Of a DNA stretch of 64,000 bases, positions 38,662 to 49,303 are shown piece after piece. The notes beneath the pieces are model-generated. The model did not search any database. It was not told the origin of the DNA and saw nothing but the letters and a program-made list of their open reading frames with translations. Within the stretch, counting starts at the first letter, position 1; every line of letters begins with the position of its first letter. The position numbers and the translations under genes were made by a program. The stretch comes from Emergomyces orientalis (taxonomy: Eukaryota > Ascomycota > Eurotiomycetes > Onygenales > Ajellomycetaceae): NCBI GenBank assembly GCA_002110485.1, contig MOWL01000067.1, forward strand, positions 992,001-1,056,000, written 5' to 3'.

Positions 38662-40316
38662 CTACAGCATAGCCTTGGGCATCTGTTTCATAGCCTGTCG
38701 CACACCTAAATCCGCCAAAATCTCTTCAGTACCACCAAGAATCGCATCGAACTTGTAAGTTCGGTGGAACTGTTCAACTACCCTACCCATTCCTGTCTGT
38801 GTTATCCCCCGGCCTCCAAATATATTCACAGCCTCGTCTGCAATCTCATGCGCACAGCGCGTCGAATACGATTTGAGAAGCCCAATGGGGCCACCAAGAT
38901 GCTTTGATTGCTGTTCATAACTCATATTGCACATTTGATACGTGATCGTTTCTAACCACGACTGTGACGCTTCGACGAGGGAGATCATCTTAGCCAGTTT
39001 CAGGCGGATGACGGGCTGGCTGATAAGGGGTTTGCCAAAGACAATTCGCTGGTTCGCCCATTTAAGACACTCTTCGACGACGGTGCGGTTCCAGCGGGTA
39101 ACGCTGCAGGTCATGGCCCAGCGCTCGTGGTTGAAATTGCTCATAATCACGATAAAACCGTTGTGTTCCTCGCCAAGTAAGTTTTCAACGGGAACTTTGA
39201 CGTTGTCGAATTGAATGAAGGTGGTGGCTGCAGCGGTGGAGTATGAAGTTTTTATCCGCTTTGTCTCAACGTTTTCGTCGCGTGGGATGAGGATGACGGA
39301 GAATCCCTTTTCGGTCTTGCAAGCTGTGACAAAGTAGTCCGCCCACATGCCGTTGGTGATCCATTTCTTTGTTCCTGAGCGGAGGATAAGATGTCAGCTG
39401 GCGCAAGATGAAACAATCGCACAAAAAAGAGAGGAGAAAACACATTTGAGTGCCAGCAATGTTTGATTATTTACTTACCGTTGATTATGTAGTGCTTGCC
39501 ATCGGGAGTTTTTGTGGCCGTGGTGCGGATGCCCGCAACATCTGATCCAGCAAATGCTTCTGTGACGGCCAGACACATAAATTTCTTCCCAGACAAGCAT
39601 TCTTCTGTGACCCTGTCACGGAGTTCTGTATTTTTAAGCCACTGGCGAACTGCAGTCAGGGAGATCATCATGCCAGCCATGTTGCCGTCCTGGAACCCTC
39701 GCGCGTTTGCTCGTGCCAGTTCCTGGGCAACGATAAGGTCATGGAAGTAATCAAACTCCTCTCCCGTCACCACGCCACCGAACAGTTTCCGTCCGTGCAA
39801 ATGGGGTCCTGGACCCAAACGTATAGCGAGTAGATTTGTCTCCGCCATCTTGTCCACAAGTCCTTGCGAGATATAAGTACCATCAAGTTCCTTCTCTTGC
39901 GCTTCCGGATACACATGGATCTCGACAAACTCCCGTAGGGCTTTCCGTAGTCTACGGTGCGACTCCTTGTAGTAAGGACTTTTGTAGACCGGGGATAGCC
40001 AAGTTGGTTCTCCGTATGGGACCTTGCTGAGATCGCCCGGCTTCGGATCTACCACTTCAGGCGTTTCGTTCTCGATGGTACCGATGCAAAGATTGCCATA
40101 TTTCTGCAGCACTTCGTGTCTGTGGAGGTTGTAGAAAGCGGAAGTAGCATCAGTTCCGGCAATTTGGGTAAGGACGACATTGCCACCAGGATGCACATCG
40201 AGGAAATCTGTCAAGTCATAGACCTTATGATCGATAATACACCAGCACGAGTCCTCGGAGTTGTTTTTTGCAACTTCCTCTCGTGAAATTTTTCTGTTCG
40301 CTGCTTCGGATGACAT
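38662..40316 (-). CDS. Cytochrome b5-acyl-CoA dehydrogenase fusion protein
   Basis: Two exons, 40316-39479 and 39374-38662, give 516 aa. The N-terminal ~80 residues are a cytochrome b5 domain with the haem-binding HPGG (DFLDVHPGGNVVL) and the second axial His in YNLHRHEVL. An acyl-CoA dehydrogenase domain follows from about residue 105: N-terminal helices (YYKESHRRLRKALREFV), the flavin-binding strand MCLAVTEAFAGSDVAGI, the KKWITNG loop across the intron, and the C-terminal helical bundle ending VNIFGGRGITQTGMGRVVEQ and ILGGTEEILADLGVRQ. The enzyme should oxidise an acyl-CoA with FAD and could pass electrons to the attached haem. This fusion is known in fungi, and its substrate is not established to my knowledge. 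No clear mitochondrial presequence is present, and the C-terminus (KAML) is not a strong peroxisomal signal. Confidence 0.9.
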
Positions 40317-41013
40317 GTTTGCTCGCTCGGTTCAATACACAGTCCAAGGAGCCCAAGGGCAACAAACGAAAGTGAGAGATTATAAGCTGCTTGTTAGATA
40401 GACGAACCTGAGATATATATTGAATTTGCCAGATTGCCTCGCTGGCGGCGGCCCGTATTCGTTTGCTAAAAAGCCTGCATTGTCGCACCGTAGGCGGGGA
40501 ATGCGGTCATCCTCCTCAACAGCTTGACCATTGTGCCTCGGCTCAGCGATATTAGTAGCGCTTGCTTTGGCTGCTGACTCGGCTCAACCACTAATATTGC
40601 TTAAGTTAATAAACAATTGTCATGTAGACGAAAGCGATGCCTCATCAGCTTGAGTTCCAATAGAAAAAGTATGTCAAAATCATTAAGTTTTTGGAAAGGC
40701 AATAAAGCGACATGCTTCACCATGAATGAAGAGTTATTATAAATTTGCTATCGCAGATGTTGCCTTTTCCCGCCGGGTACCTCCCGAATGACGCCGTTGC
40801 CAATTTTCATGCGAGACTGTCAGAATTGCTGACTATTAAGAATACTATTATTAACTTGATATAGGCTCACTAAAACGAAAATATCAAGCAGATACCACAT
40901 CTACCAACATCAATGAGATTATTTCGCCGAAATAAAAACGAATCTTGCTCGTCCAAGCTCCAAACTGATGTATTGAATACCGAACCTTGATGTCAGGAAA
41001 ACTACCCTTCCTT
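40317..41013. other. Intergenic region, promoter of the b5-acyl-CoA dehydrogenase
   Basis: No gene is seen. It is AT-rich and lies between the start of the dehydrogenase and the end of the membrane-protein gene. Confidence 0.5.
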
Positions 41014-43152
41014 CTAACAGTACAGTTTGTCCTTCTTGGCCACGTTCTGCCTTGCAACCAGACTAATGTGACCGATTTCCAAATCCGGACGGGAATCTCC
41101 AATCAACCCAGGCAATTCCTGGAGCTTAGTGCATTTGTCGAGACCATCGGTACTAGAAAGCTCGGGGTGATGTCGCACTTCGTGCGCCAAATCAACACCA
41201 AAGCGGAATAGGCTGTACCCATCCAGTGTTTCTGACCAGCGGCGGCGGAAGCCATAGGTTACCCCTAGAATCGCGCTGCTGACCGACCAGATCACGAAGA
41301 GAGTGCCCGGTAGGCCCGGGTTGAATTTGCCGCGTTCAAGCACTTTCCCTCGTCGTGACGAGGTCAGGTTTCTCGCGATGTAACCAGAACCAGGCTCAGT
41401 GCTGTAAATGCCATCATACATAAGTTGCAGAGCATCCATGGCATATGCACGCATTGTAGCTTCTACCAAGGCTGCAGGTTGGATGTATCGTTTATAATCA
41501 ACAGAATTGGAGATAACTTCCGGCGGAGCTGCCATGATAGCAGTAAAGAGTTGAAAATACTCGTCCTGAAGTATTTTCGCTGCAGTATAACCAAACCGGG
41601 AAGCAGGGCTCTCTACTTCCGCCTCGTTAAAAGGTGGGCTGGGAGTTTGCTTGAAATTGGTGAATGTGGAAGTTCGACCGTCCAGTTCAGCGGTGCCAAG
41701 TACAGATATATGTACACAACGAACACCGATGGGTTCGGCAATACTTACTATGCGTTTATGTGGAATCGAATCCAAGGTCCCTCCTTCGTCTTCACCGAAG
41801 AAAGATTCGTCAACTTGCGGCGTCCCGTCGGAAGCTAGTGAAAATGGCTGATACATATTTGCCATGGAAGGCTCGAGCTTGTCATCAAAGTGTGGATGTT
41901 TACTTAGGTCGGGATAGGTTGTGGGAAACCTCATTTGCCACATGGCAAATTCCAGGACATTGGCGTTTAGGAAGTCTTTTTCGTCGAAAGAAGACGCTTC
42001 AGAGCCGTCATATATGCTCAGATTTATGAGATCTACACCGATGCGTGCATATCCCCATATATTTCTGCTGAAATGCGGATCTGAGGGACTCAAAGCATGA
42101 ATGGTTGAATTTCCCTCAAAGCCTGGGGACCTTCCGATCTGGGCAAGGTTTCTATCGAAGGGACTCTGCGGTGTTTCACGAGCGAGCACCGTAAACTCTG
42201 AGGCCGACTTAACAGCGGAACAATTGTACCCGAGACGGAGGCCCCACGCCTTTCCATTAATCGGGGTAGCAGACTGGGGTGTCAGGAAAGTTTCCGGGAT
42301 CCCTCCCTGGAGGGGGAGCGCGTTTGGCAGCTTTCCTAGTTGGGGGAATTCGTCTCGGTTTATATAGGGAGGTGTATAAATAATGCCTATGCCGGGAACT
42401 GTGACAGGAGACGCGGTTCTCCAGGCGCTACTTCCGCGACTGACCGTTTGACCCGTGTCCCGGCTGTTAAAGTTCTCCAGGGTGCGGCCACTAACCAAGG
42501 GATGTTCTGCGGTATTGATATATCCATCAGCAAGTTCCATGCAAATTCCGGAAAGCGGAATTGCAATTGATCCCACAATGCTAATAGACGCCAGGAGGTG
42601 CCATAGGCGATGAGTTGCCGGGTGCCTTCCGGTGAGAACTCTTGCGATATATCTCGACCAACCATCTGGACCGCCCCAACTAGTGTCGCTATGCATCAAA
42701 AGCACCATGGTATTTCTGGCTTGCCAGAACGGATGTTGTAGCATGGCTACCTCAACTCCTGCTAATCCATATTGGCTAAGACCTAGCCCGAACACTGCAA
42801 GTATGAACCACGAATAGTATATCAGGATCTCGTTCTCACTCCCATATTTGACAATATCCCGCTTTTGCAACAGGCTTAAAGAAATGGCCACCCAAAAGCC
42901 AGTGACGACAAGCGGCACCAGTATGCCGGCTAGTGTTCGAGTATAGTATCGACTAAGTTTGTAACAGTCGCTGCGTGGACCATCGGGAGTGAAGGGCAGT
43001 GACTCGAGTTTATCATGCTCGATCAAAGGCTGTGAGCTCGTCGTCGTGCTTGGAGAGTCGTTAATTGAAAACATATAATCCCCATTCTTTTCGAGATCCA
43101 ATTCTTCTAGCACCTTCCTTGGATGAGGCCGTTTCTGCTCTTTGCCCTCCAT
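41014..43152 (-). CDS. Multi-pass membrane protein of unknown function, 712 aa
   Basis: One uninterrupted frame of 712 codons starting MEGKEQKRPH. After a hydrophilic, charged N-terminus of about 70 residues come three hydrophobic segments: about 72-95 (TLAGILVPLVVTGFWVAISL), 108-137 (YYSWFILAVFGLGLSQYGLA) and 182-206 (LLASISIVGSIAIPLSGICM). A long loop of about 400 residues with several N-x-S/T sequons follows, probably extracytoplasmic. A fourth segment near 629-648 (LFVIWSVSSAILGVTYGF) precedes a cytoplasmic tail. I recognise this as the layout of a large uncharacterised fungal membrane-protein group, but cannot name a domain or function. The gene is intronless, like the GNAT gene, and is codirectional with the dehydrogenase. 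Confidence 0.75.
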   Translation of the reverse strand: MEGKEQKRPHPRKVLEELDLEKNGDYMFSINDSPSTTTSSQPLIEHDKLESLPFTPDGPRSDCYKLSRYYTRTLAGILVPLVVTGFWVAISLSLLQKRDIVKYGSENEILIYYSWFILAVFGLGLSQYGLAGVEVAMLQHPFWQARNTMVLLMHSDTSWGGPDGWSRYIARVLTGRHPATHRLWHLLASISIVGSIAIPLSGICMELADGYINTAEHPLVSGRTLENFNSRDTGQTVSRGSSAWRTASPVTVPGIGIIYTPPYINRDEFPQLGKLPNALPLQGGIPETFLTPQSATPINGKAWGLRLGYNCSAVKSASEFTVLARETPQSPFDRNLAQIGRSPGFEGNSTIHALSPSDPHFSRNIWGYARIGVDLINLSIYDGSEASSFDEKDFLNANVLEFAMWQMRFPTTYPDLSKHPHFDDKLEPSMANMYQPFSLASDGTPQVDESFFGEDEGGTLDSIPHKRIVSIAEPIGVRCVHISVLGTAELDGRTSTFTNFKQTPSPPFNEAEVESPASRFGYTAAKILQDEYFQLFTAIMAAPPEVISNSVDYKRYIQPAALVEATMRAYAMDALQLMYDGIYSTEPGSGYIARNLTSSRRGKVLERGKFNPGLPGTLFVIWSVSSAILGVTYGFRRRWSETLDGYSLFRFGVDLAHEVRHHPELSSTDGLDKCTKLQELPGLIGDSRPDLEIGHISLVARQNVAKKDKLYC

Positions 43153-45326
43153 GTTGCTAAAAGGTTGAAAATACGGCAGTGTGTAAAAGGATATCGCAGA
43201 TTTCGACCGTTCTTCTTCTTCTAAAGATCTTGCATAATATGCCTTGCTCAGGTGGAGCTCTCCGATGTGGCATATTTACATTCACTACCGTTGATTGCGA
43301 CATTCTCAGGAGCTTGACATTATAAGATGAAGCTGGTACAATGGGCTCCTGGCGAATCAACTCTCGTCAATGCTGCGAATTGTTGGTGACGGCAATGCAC
43401 TCATTGTCATCGGGAACAGTTCATCGGACCCTAGTGAATTAGACCCAACAAGAATCTTTTTTTTTTTTGTTTCGTGCATATGCAAGTACCCGGCCCTGCC
43501 ATGCAGCTGAGGCCCCTACACCACTGGTCCAATAATTTGGCTTCCTCACAGCCCTCTGGTGGTTTATTTAGCAGCACTCGGGCTTTCCACAACAATGTGC
43601 ACCTTTTTTCCCGATAAATACCATCCAAAGAGCTGCACGAACCCTGCAGACACTGCAGTGTTGACGAATCCATATAGCAAATATTGGGGCTATTGCGCAC
43701 CGGAAAACTGCCCACGGCCCACTCTACCTGCCAGCCGGCCAGCCATGGTGTTTGTGGCAGCCTTGCACCTAAAGCTGTTAATCGAAACGGCCATTATGAT
43801 ATATATTAACGTTGAAAATCGGCCATAGACCGAGTATAAGTGGTAGTGGCCATCAGTATTCTCATCTTAATATTGCTGGAGAATGAAATGTCCGAAATAT
43901 GAGGCAGGTCAACACTCCAGCACACAAGCTTACCGTACGGCATTTGGCATGGATTAAACAAGCCTTGGCATGTGCTAGCCAAGCATTGCTTAGTATGCTC
44001 TGTTAGTTACCCCCCATCCAAAGTCCCAATTTTAAGGTTATTCCAACATTGAGAGAAATCGTCGGTTTCTAGCCCTGCACACTCTGAATTTTGCTCACAT
44101 CCTCAAGCAGAGCAACAATGATCAACTGACACAGAGGAGGGTAAGTGATTCTATTAATATCCGCAGCACGGACTCACAGAGCAGATTAGATATCTAGGCT
44201 CTGTTGCATTGCATAAAGATGTGAGGTGCTGCGTCCACACCCATTTGCTGATGAGAGTGGTTATTGAGATTTCTGTTTGGCAGACTACGAATAGAAGGTG
44301 TAGTGAACAGACCAGACGTTGAATAAACCCTGTCCCCATTTTTTCGAAAGTACTGTCTCACATTACTAGATCGGATGTTTTGCGAATGTTGGATTGCAAA
44401 CCCTTTGGGAGTGGTGGGGCCATCCAGGACCTTCAACCAACAGCCTTGTCACCACGGGCCATGCAGCCACGGTTTGTACGGGATAATGAGCAATATCCGA
44501 ATACGGCCGATTACGACAAGAGACTCTTTTCCGAAGAAAGGAATCATTATTTCGGAAGGCCAATGAATGTTCTGAACAGGAATGGGACAAACCCATTGTT
44601 AAGGCCCATATCTGTTTCAAGCCCTTCGCCCAGCCATTTCTTTGAATGGCAGTTGGCACTTCTCATTGTTTTTTGAGATATCACCTATCTTCTCGTCATC
44701 TGGTCTGGTACATAGTATGTACCATATCAAAGATTAACTGAGAATGAGGAAGATCTTGATTGTTTCACACTTTTTTCCTTCTGTCTGGCATTGGGTATGT
44801 TTACCCCTGGAAACATGGACTTCTATTTGGCATGTGTGCGTGATAAAGGTCCGTTTGAATATATAATTGCCTTAAATGTATTCCTGTTACAAAAAGAAAA
44901 TATGATGAAATACAGGTTACTGTTGCAGATGAAAGGTTTCATTTATCGTTTTTCTCCCAGAGGCGGAGGGGAAAGCGCCACCACCGCCGCGGAATCCCCC
45001 ATTTCACCGACTCATTTCAATCACTACATGAGGCGAGGCAAGGATTCGATAGATTTTGGGCTGCTTCGATATATATACCTCACGGGTCTCAGCCAGTGGC
45101 TCTGCAAGCTGTCCAGGCTTTAATTCACATCATAATGGAATCTTCTACAACGCTGAATTGATCTTTCCTCAGCATATTCCTCTTTTTTTTATCTTTCTAT
45201 CAATCTATTTGTCTATCTTCATGCGATAGCCCTCGCTATCTAAATTACCCTACCAACATTTCCTTTCTTTATTTTGAAGAGATTGTACCCAGGTTCTCGT
45301 GTAACCAACAATATTCGCTGCTCAAT
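43153..45326. other. Divergent intergenic region
   Basis: No supported gene. It contains promoters of the membrane-protein gene and of the chitinase, and a run of about 13 T residues near 43450. Frames at 43559-43828 and 44380-44676 have no recognised motif. The 150 bases before 45327 are T/C-rich, consistent with a leader. Confidence 0.5.
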
Positions 45327-47053
45327 ATGCGTTTACTCAACATACCCATATGGCTCTTAGGCGTCCAGCTGGCCTCCGCCAGATTTTGCATGTATTTGGA
45401 TCAGTATGTAGTGTTCTTCCGTCTATTTCCTGGGCTTGCAGATGCTGATTGACTGTTTCATATGTTACACATAATATACTAACAAAAATCCTCCGTCTCT
45501 GAGTAGAGGGCACAGTACCACTCTACCAGCGAAAGAAATAACAGTCGATATCGATTGTGCCATCATGGCCTTTGCAAATAGCAGCCTCTTCGTCGAAAGC
45601 CCACCTGGCGAATATACTCCGTTCGCACCTGTCAACGAAATTCGAGACCGTTTCGCCAACGGCACTAAACTGTTTATTGCTATTGGAGGTTGGGGTGATA
45701 CGAAGGGATTTTCTGCAGGTGCTAAAGATGATGATAATAGGAAGAAGTACGCGAAAAACTTAGCCGATATGGTTAACAAGCATGGGTTCGATGGTGTTGG
45801 TACGATGCATCAGCCTTCAGCTCCTCACGCCACGCTGCGTTTTCTGTTGGCCATTTGAACACCTTTAGGGTCTAACTATGAGTCTCTGATTAGATATTGA
45901 CTGGGAATACCCTGGAGGGAACGGGCAGGACTACAAGGAGACCCCAAATTCGGAGAAAGCAAACGAGGTGGATAATTTCCCGCTCTTTCTCAAGGAAATC
46001 AAAAATGCCATGGGCGTGGGCAAGCAACTCTCCATTGCGGTGCCGGGGAAAAAATCAGATATGATTGCCTATACTCCTGGAAATGGGCCGGCAATTTGGG
46101 AGGCAGTAGATTTTGTGAATGTGATTATTCCCCAACAGCCCGCCATGACCCCCGTATAACCTTTGAAAGATTTAACCACGACTAATACTCTTCATTTTAT
46201 TCAGATCATGTCCTACGACCTAATAAACCGCCGTGACAGCGCGACAGCCCATCATACGAGCGTCAAAGGTTGCCTCGAGACAATTCAGAACTACTTAGAT
46301 ATAAAGCTGCCCCCAGAAAAGATCAACCTTGGCTTCGCTTTTTACGCAAAATATTTTACACTAGACCAAAAAGCAGACTGTTCTTCCGAAAGACCAATTG
46401 GATGTCCCCTAGTCCGTGCTGAATTGGAAAATGGCACCGATGCTGGTACCTCAGGAGCCGTGACGTTCGAAATAGGCCCGGTCTCCCCACCTCCTGTTCC
46501 CGTTGGGATTTCACCAAATATGACTTGTGGACATCTCAACGGGTTTCAATGCAAGAATGAACTTTGTTGCAGTTCGGCCGGGTTTTGGTAAAATACTTCC
46601 TTTTCTATTATGTCAACTTCCTTCTCCAGGCACCTGACCCCTTCTCAAATTTCCTTTCCCTGAAAACCGAATCCATATACCAATTGAGATAATAATAATA
46701 AAAACAGCGGTGAGCTCCCCGAATACTGCAACTCTGGCTGTCAACCCCACTACGGAAAATGCGACGGGGTAGACGCAGGTAGCTCGTTCCGACGAGCGCG
46801 GACAAACGGCATGACCGATATGGAGCAAGGTGGACGGTACTACGTGGACCATGAGGCCAAGTTGTTCTGGACCTGGGAAACCACTGATATGATCGCGAGG
46901 AAGTTCGAGGAGATTGTACGTGAGAAAAAGCTGGGTGGGGTCATGGCGTGGGGTCTTGGTCATGATAGTTATGATTGGAGCCATGTTGGGGCGATGCAGA
47001 AGGGGATGGAAGGGTATAAGCGGACGGCGAGCAAGAAGACATCGTGCTGGTAG
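45327..47053 (+). CDS. Secreted GH18 chitinase with an internal CBM18 chitin-binding module
   Basis: Five exons, 45327-45403, 45507-45799, 45894-46120, 46205-46587 and 46708-47053, give 441 aa. A signal peptide (MRLLNIPIWLLGVQLASA) starts the protein. The GH18 core shows the substrate strand FIAIGGWGD and the catalytic DGVDIDWEYP, with Glu128 as acid/base. Intron 2 interrupts this motif one base into its Asp codon. Later barrel strands are VDFVNIMSYDL and INLGFAFYAKYF. Near 306-350 is a cysteine-rich segment (CGHLNGFQCKNELCC, SSAGFCG, YCNSGC) that matches CBM18, the hevein-type chitin-binding fold. GH18 sequence resumes after it: YYVDHEAKLFWTWE and VMAWGLGHDSYDW, the final barrel strand. The enzyme should hydrolyse chitin at or outside the wall. 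No GPI or membrane tail is present. Confidence 0.9.
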
Positions 47054-47568
47054 AAAGGTTTCTGTGGCAAGGGGGCTGTTTTGTTTTCAGTCGTTTTTTT
47101 TTCTATCTTTCTTTCTTTCTTCTCCCCTCCTTGTGCATCTGGTATCTTTTTTGGGGGAATATTTTTCCTTGGTGGTATCTCTTTTGTATGGCTACACCCA
47201 GTAAAGTGTTTTGGGATCTCTTTGTATTGTCGCTTCTGCATATATTCAGGTGCTCTAGGGAATTGCATGGATGATTTGGTGTTTTGATCAAGCATTGTTC
47301 ACATAAGTTAGATTTAAGTAGGCAGATGAAATAGCCATTGTCACAATTTCAAGTGTTGTTGCCGAGACCTCACAGAACAACCATCTGAAACAGTTTTGCA
47401 CTTAACAACTGAAAAATATATTCTCAGCATCAGGATACATTAAAGTCATTCACTCTTGTTCCTCTTTTTCTTTCATATCTTTCTGACTTTGGATAGCTAG
47501 TCCAAAATCTGTGATTCTATATATTATGGAAATAAGGCACACCTGCGGTTCTCATCAAAAGCTGAAAG
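47054..47568. other. Intergenic region
   Basis: No gene. The first 150 bases are T-rich (chitinase 3' UTR). Nothing else interpretable is seen. Confidence 0.5.
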
Positions 47569-48192
47569 ATGTTTCTCAATCCAGCCAGTTTTCGCACAGA
47601 GTTGAGAGCACGCCGCATTAGAAAAGATATTGTATGTATCTCTTCTTATTGTGCTTGCATCTATGTTCACAGGTATAGGGTTGCCCTACCCGTGCTGATA
47701 TGCTAATATCTTATGTCTTAATCTTTAGCAAAAGGCAAAAAAATGTGATGATAATCCCAAGAAAGAAAGGTGGTTTCAGAAGACATTGATGAAGCTCTTG
47801 AGTCGGTTGTATGGCAAAATCCCCTTCCTGAATGCAACCAAGGAAAAGGTTTGTACTCTTCGCTTTCCATACATTGGGGGCTTCCATTTGGGTTATATAG
47901 ACAAATGCTAACAAACCAATCTCCCTTGAAGCGTCGCAAGAGACAAGCCGCCAGAGGACCGCATCAGCCAGTCCCGCTGTCGCCCGATTATCAGTATGTT
48001 TATGCAGCTATGACTCCAAGCACCTTTGCGCTAGATTCTGATAACGACAACCACAACGACGGAGAGGATGAAATGGACAGTTCGGCTTCAGGTGCGTCGT
48101 CGGTGAGGGAAGACATGTTCCATCTAGACGGGTTTGATATGTTGGGCAACGAGAGAGAATTCGAGGCACAGCCTATTGTCAATAGGTATTGA
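47569..48192 (+). CDS. Small unrecognised protein with basic N-terminus and acidic C-terminus
   Basis: Three exons (47569-47631, 47729-47848, 47932-48192) join in phase to give 147 aa, and each junction is a standard GT-AG site (GTATGT...TTTAG; GTTTGT...TGAAG). The N-terminal 75 residues are strongly basic: MFLNPASFRTELRARRIRKD, KKCDDNPKKERWFQKTLMKL and KEKRRKRQAARG. The C-terminal half is acidic and Ser-rich (DSDNDNHNDGEDEMDSSASG) and ends EFEAQPIVNRY. There is no signal peptide or membrane segment. Such a charge split suggests a nucleic-acid or chromatin-associated protein, but I recognise no family. The perfect phase of three short exons argues that it is a real gene. Confidence 0.65.
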
Positions 48193-49303
48193 CTACGATT
48201 TTGGTTGGCTGGGTATTGTATATCACCCCCAACCCCCAGCTTTCATTATTATGTAGAATATCTTGGGATTGAACTATATATTAGTATGTGCCCCTAGTAT
48301 CAGGAAACCCCTAGGACTGGATTGTTTGCATCTCACATCAGAAACGACTTGTTGGGGCGGGCAATTTTTGGTTTTTCCAGATTGGTTATCACGACCATTG
48401 GGAATGATTAGGAAGCTTTTTTGTGGAGAGAAAAGGAAACTGTTTTTATTTGAAGTATGTGTGATACATGCTTCGGAACAGGGAAAGTGGATTTGGGGCA
48501 AATGGATATGATGAACTCAAGGGTTTTTGCGGTATGGGGTTTCTAGGTTTTATGAAAAAAGGAGTTGCTAATGATATGAGGCATGCGGAATATGACAGCT
48601 GCTAATGGATGGCAATTACTAGTACCTATTATTATCCATGAATAGCATTACAGTGGCAATCACCGTCACGAACACGGAGGAAGAATTTCCGAGTATCATC
48701 ATTGTTCCGGATGGATCCCTCTGTAGGGCGTGGCATACTACTACTAGTAGGCGTGGGCGATGATGACGCTGGTGACAAAATAATAGCGTGGGTGGAGCCC
48801 GCTTTTGGCTGGAACCAACCGCGGCACATGACCGCTCTTACCTAAGGGATGACTACTCCTGAGGCCCGACTGACCTCCACCCTAACTTCCCATATGCCTT
48901 CCTCCTCATATACTCCCTGCTCTATCTCCATGAATCACGCTTGACCACACTTCACAGCTCCTCAACCTGCATGCTAATGCGCCATTCTTTGCCCACACAA
49001 CGCATCTTTCAGCCCGATCTAACCTGCATCAACGCCCTTCTGCTTATACCCAACTCTTCTGCCAGCTTTGCTTTATATACCCCTCCCGCTGCCACCTTGT
49101 TCCCCCGCCCCCCCGCTCCCCCGATTCCGCTTCATACCGCCACTAGCTATATCCCTCGCCTTGTCAACGCTACAACCCGCTCTCGAATACATTCACTTCA
49201 GCAATAGTTGTTGAATTTTCATATTAAAACTACACCGCGGAGTCTCCGAAACCAAGTTCGCAAAGAACGGTTCCAACCAATCACTCCCTAGCAGTTCGTC
49301 AAG
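48193..49303. other. Intergenic region, promoter and leader of ubc8
   Basis: No gene. The 400 bases before 49304 are strongly C/T-rich, as usual for a highly expressed fungal gene leader. The low-complexity frame there (48941-49207) is not considered coding. Confidence 0.5.
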
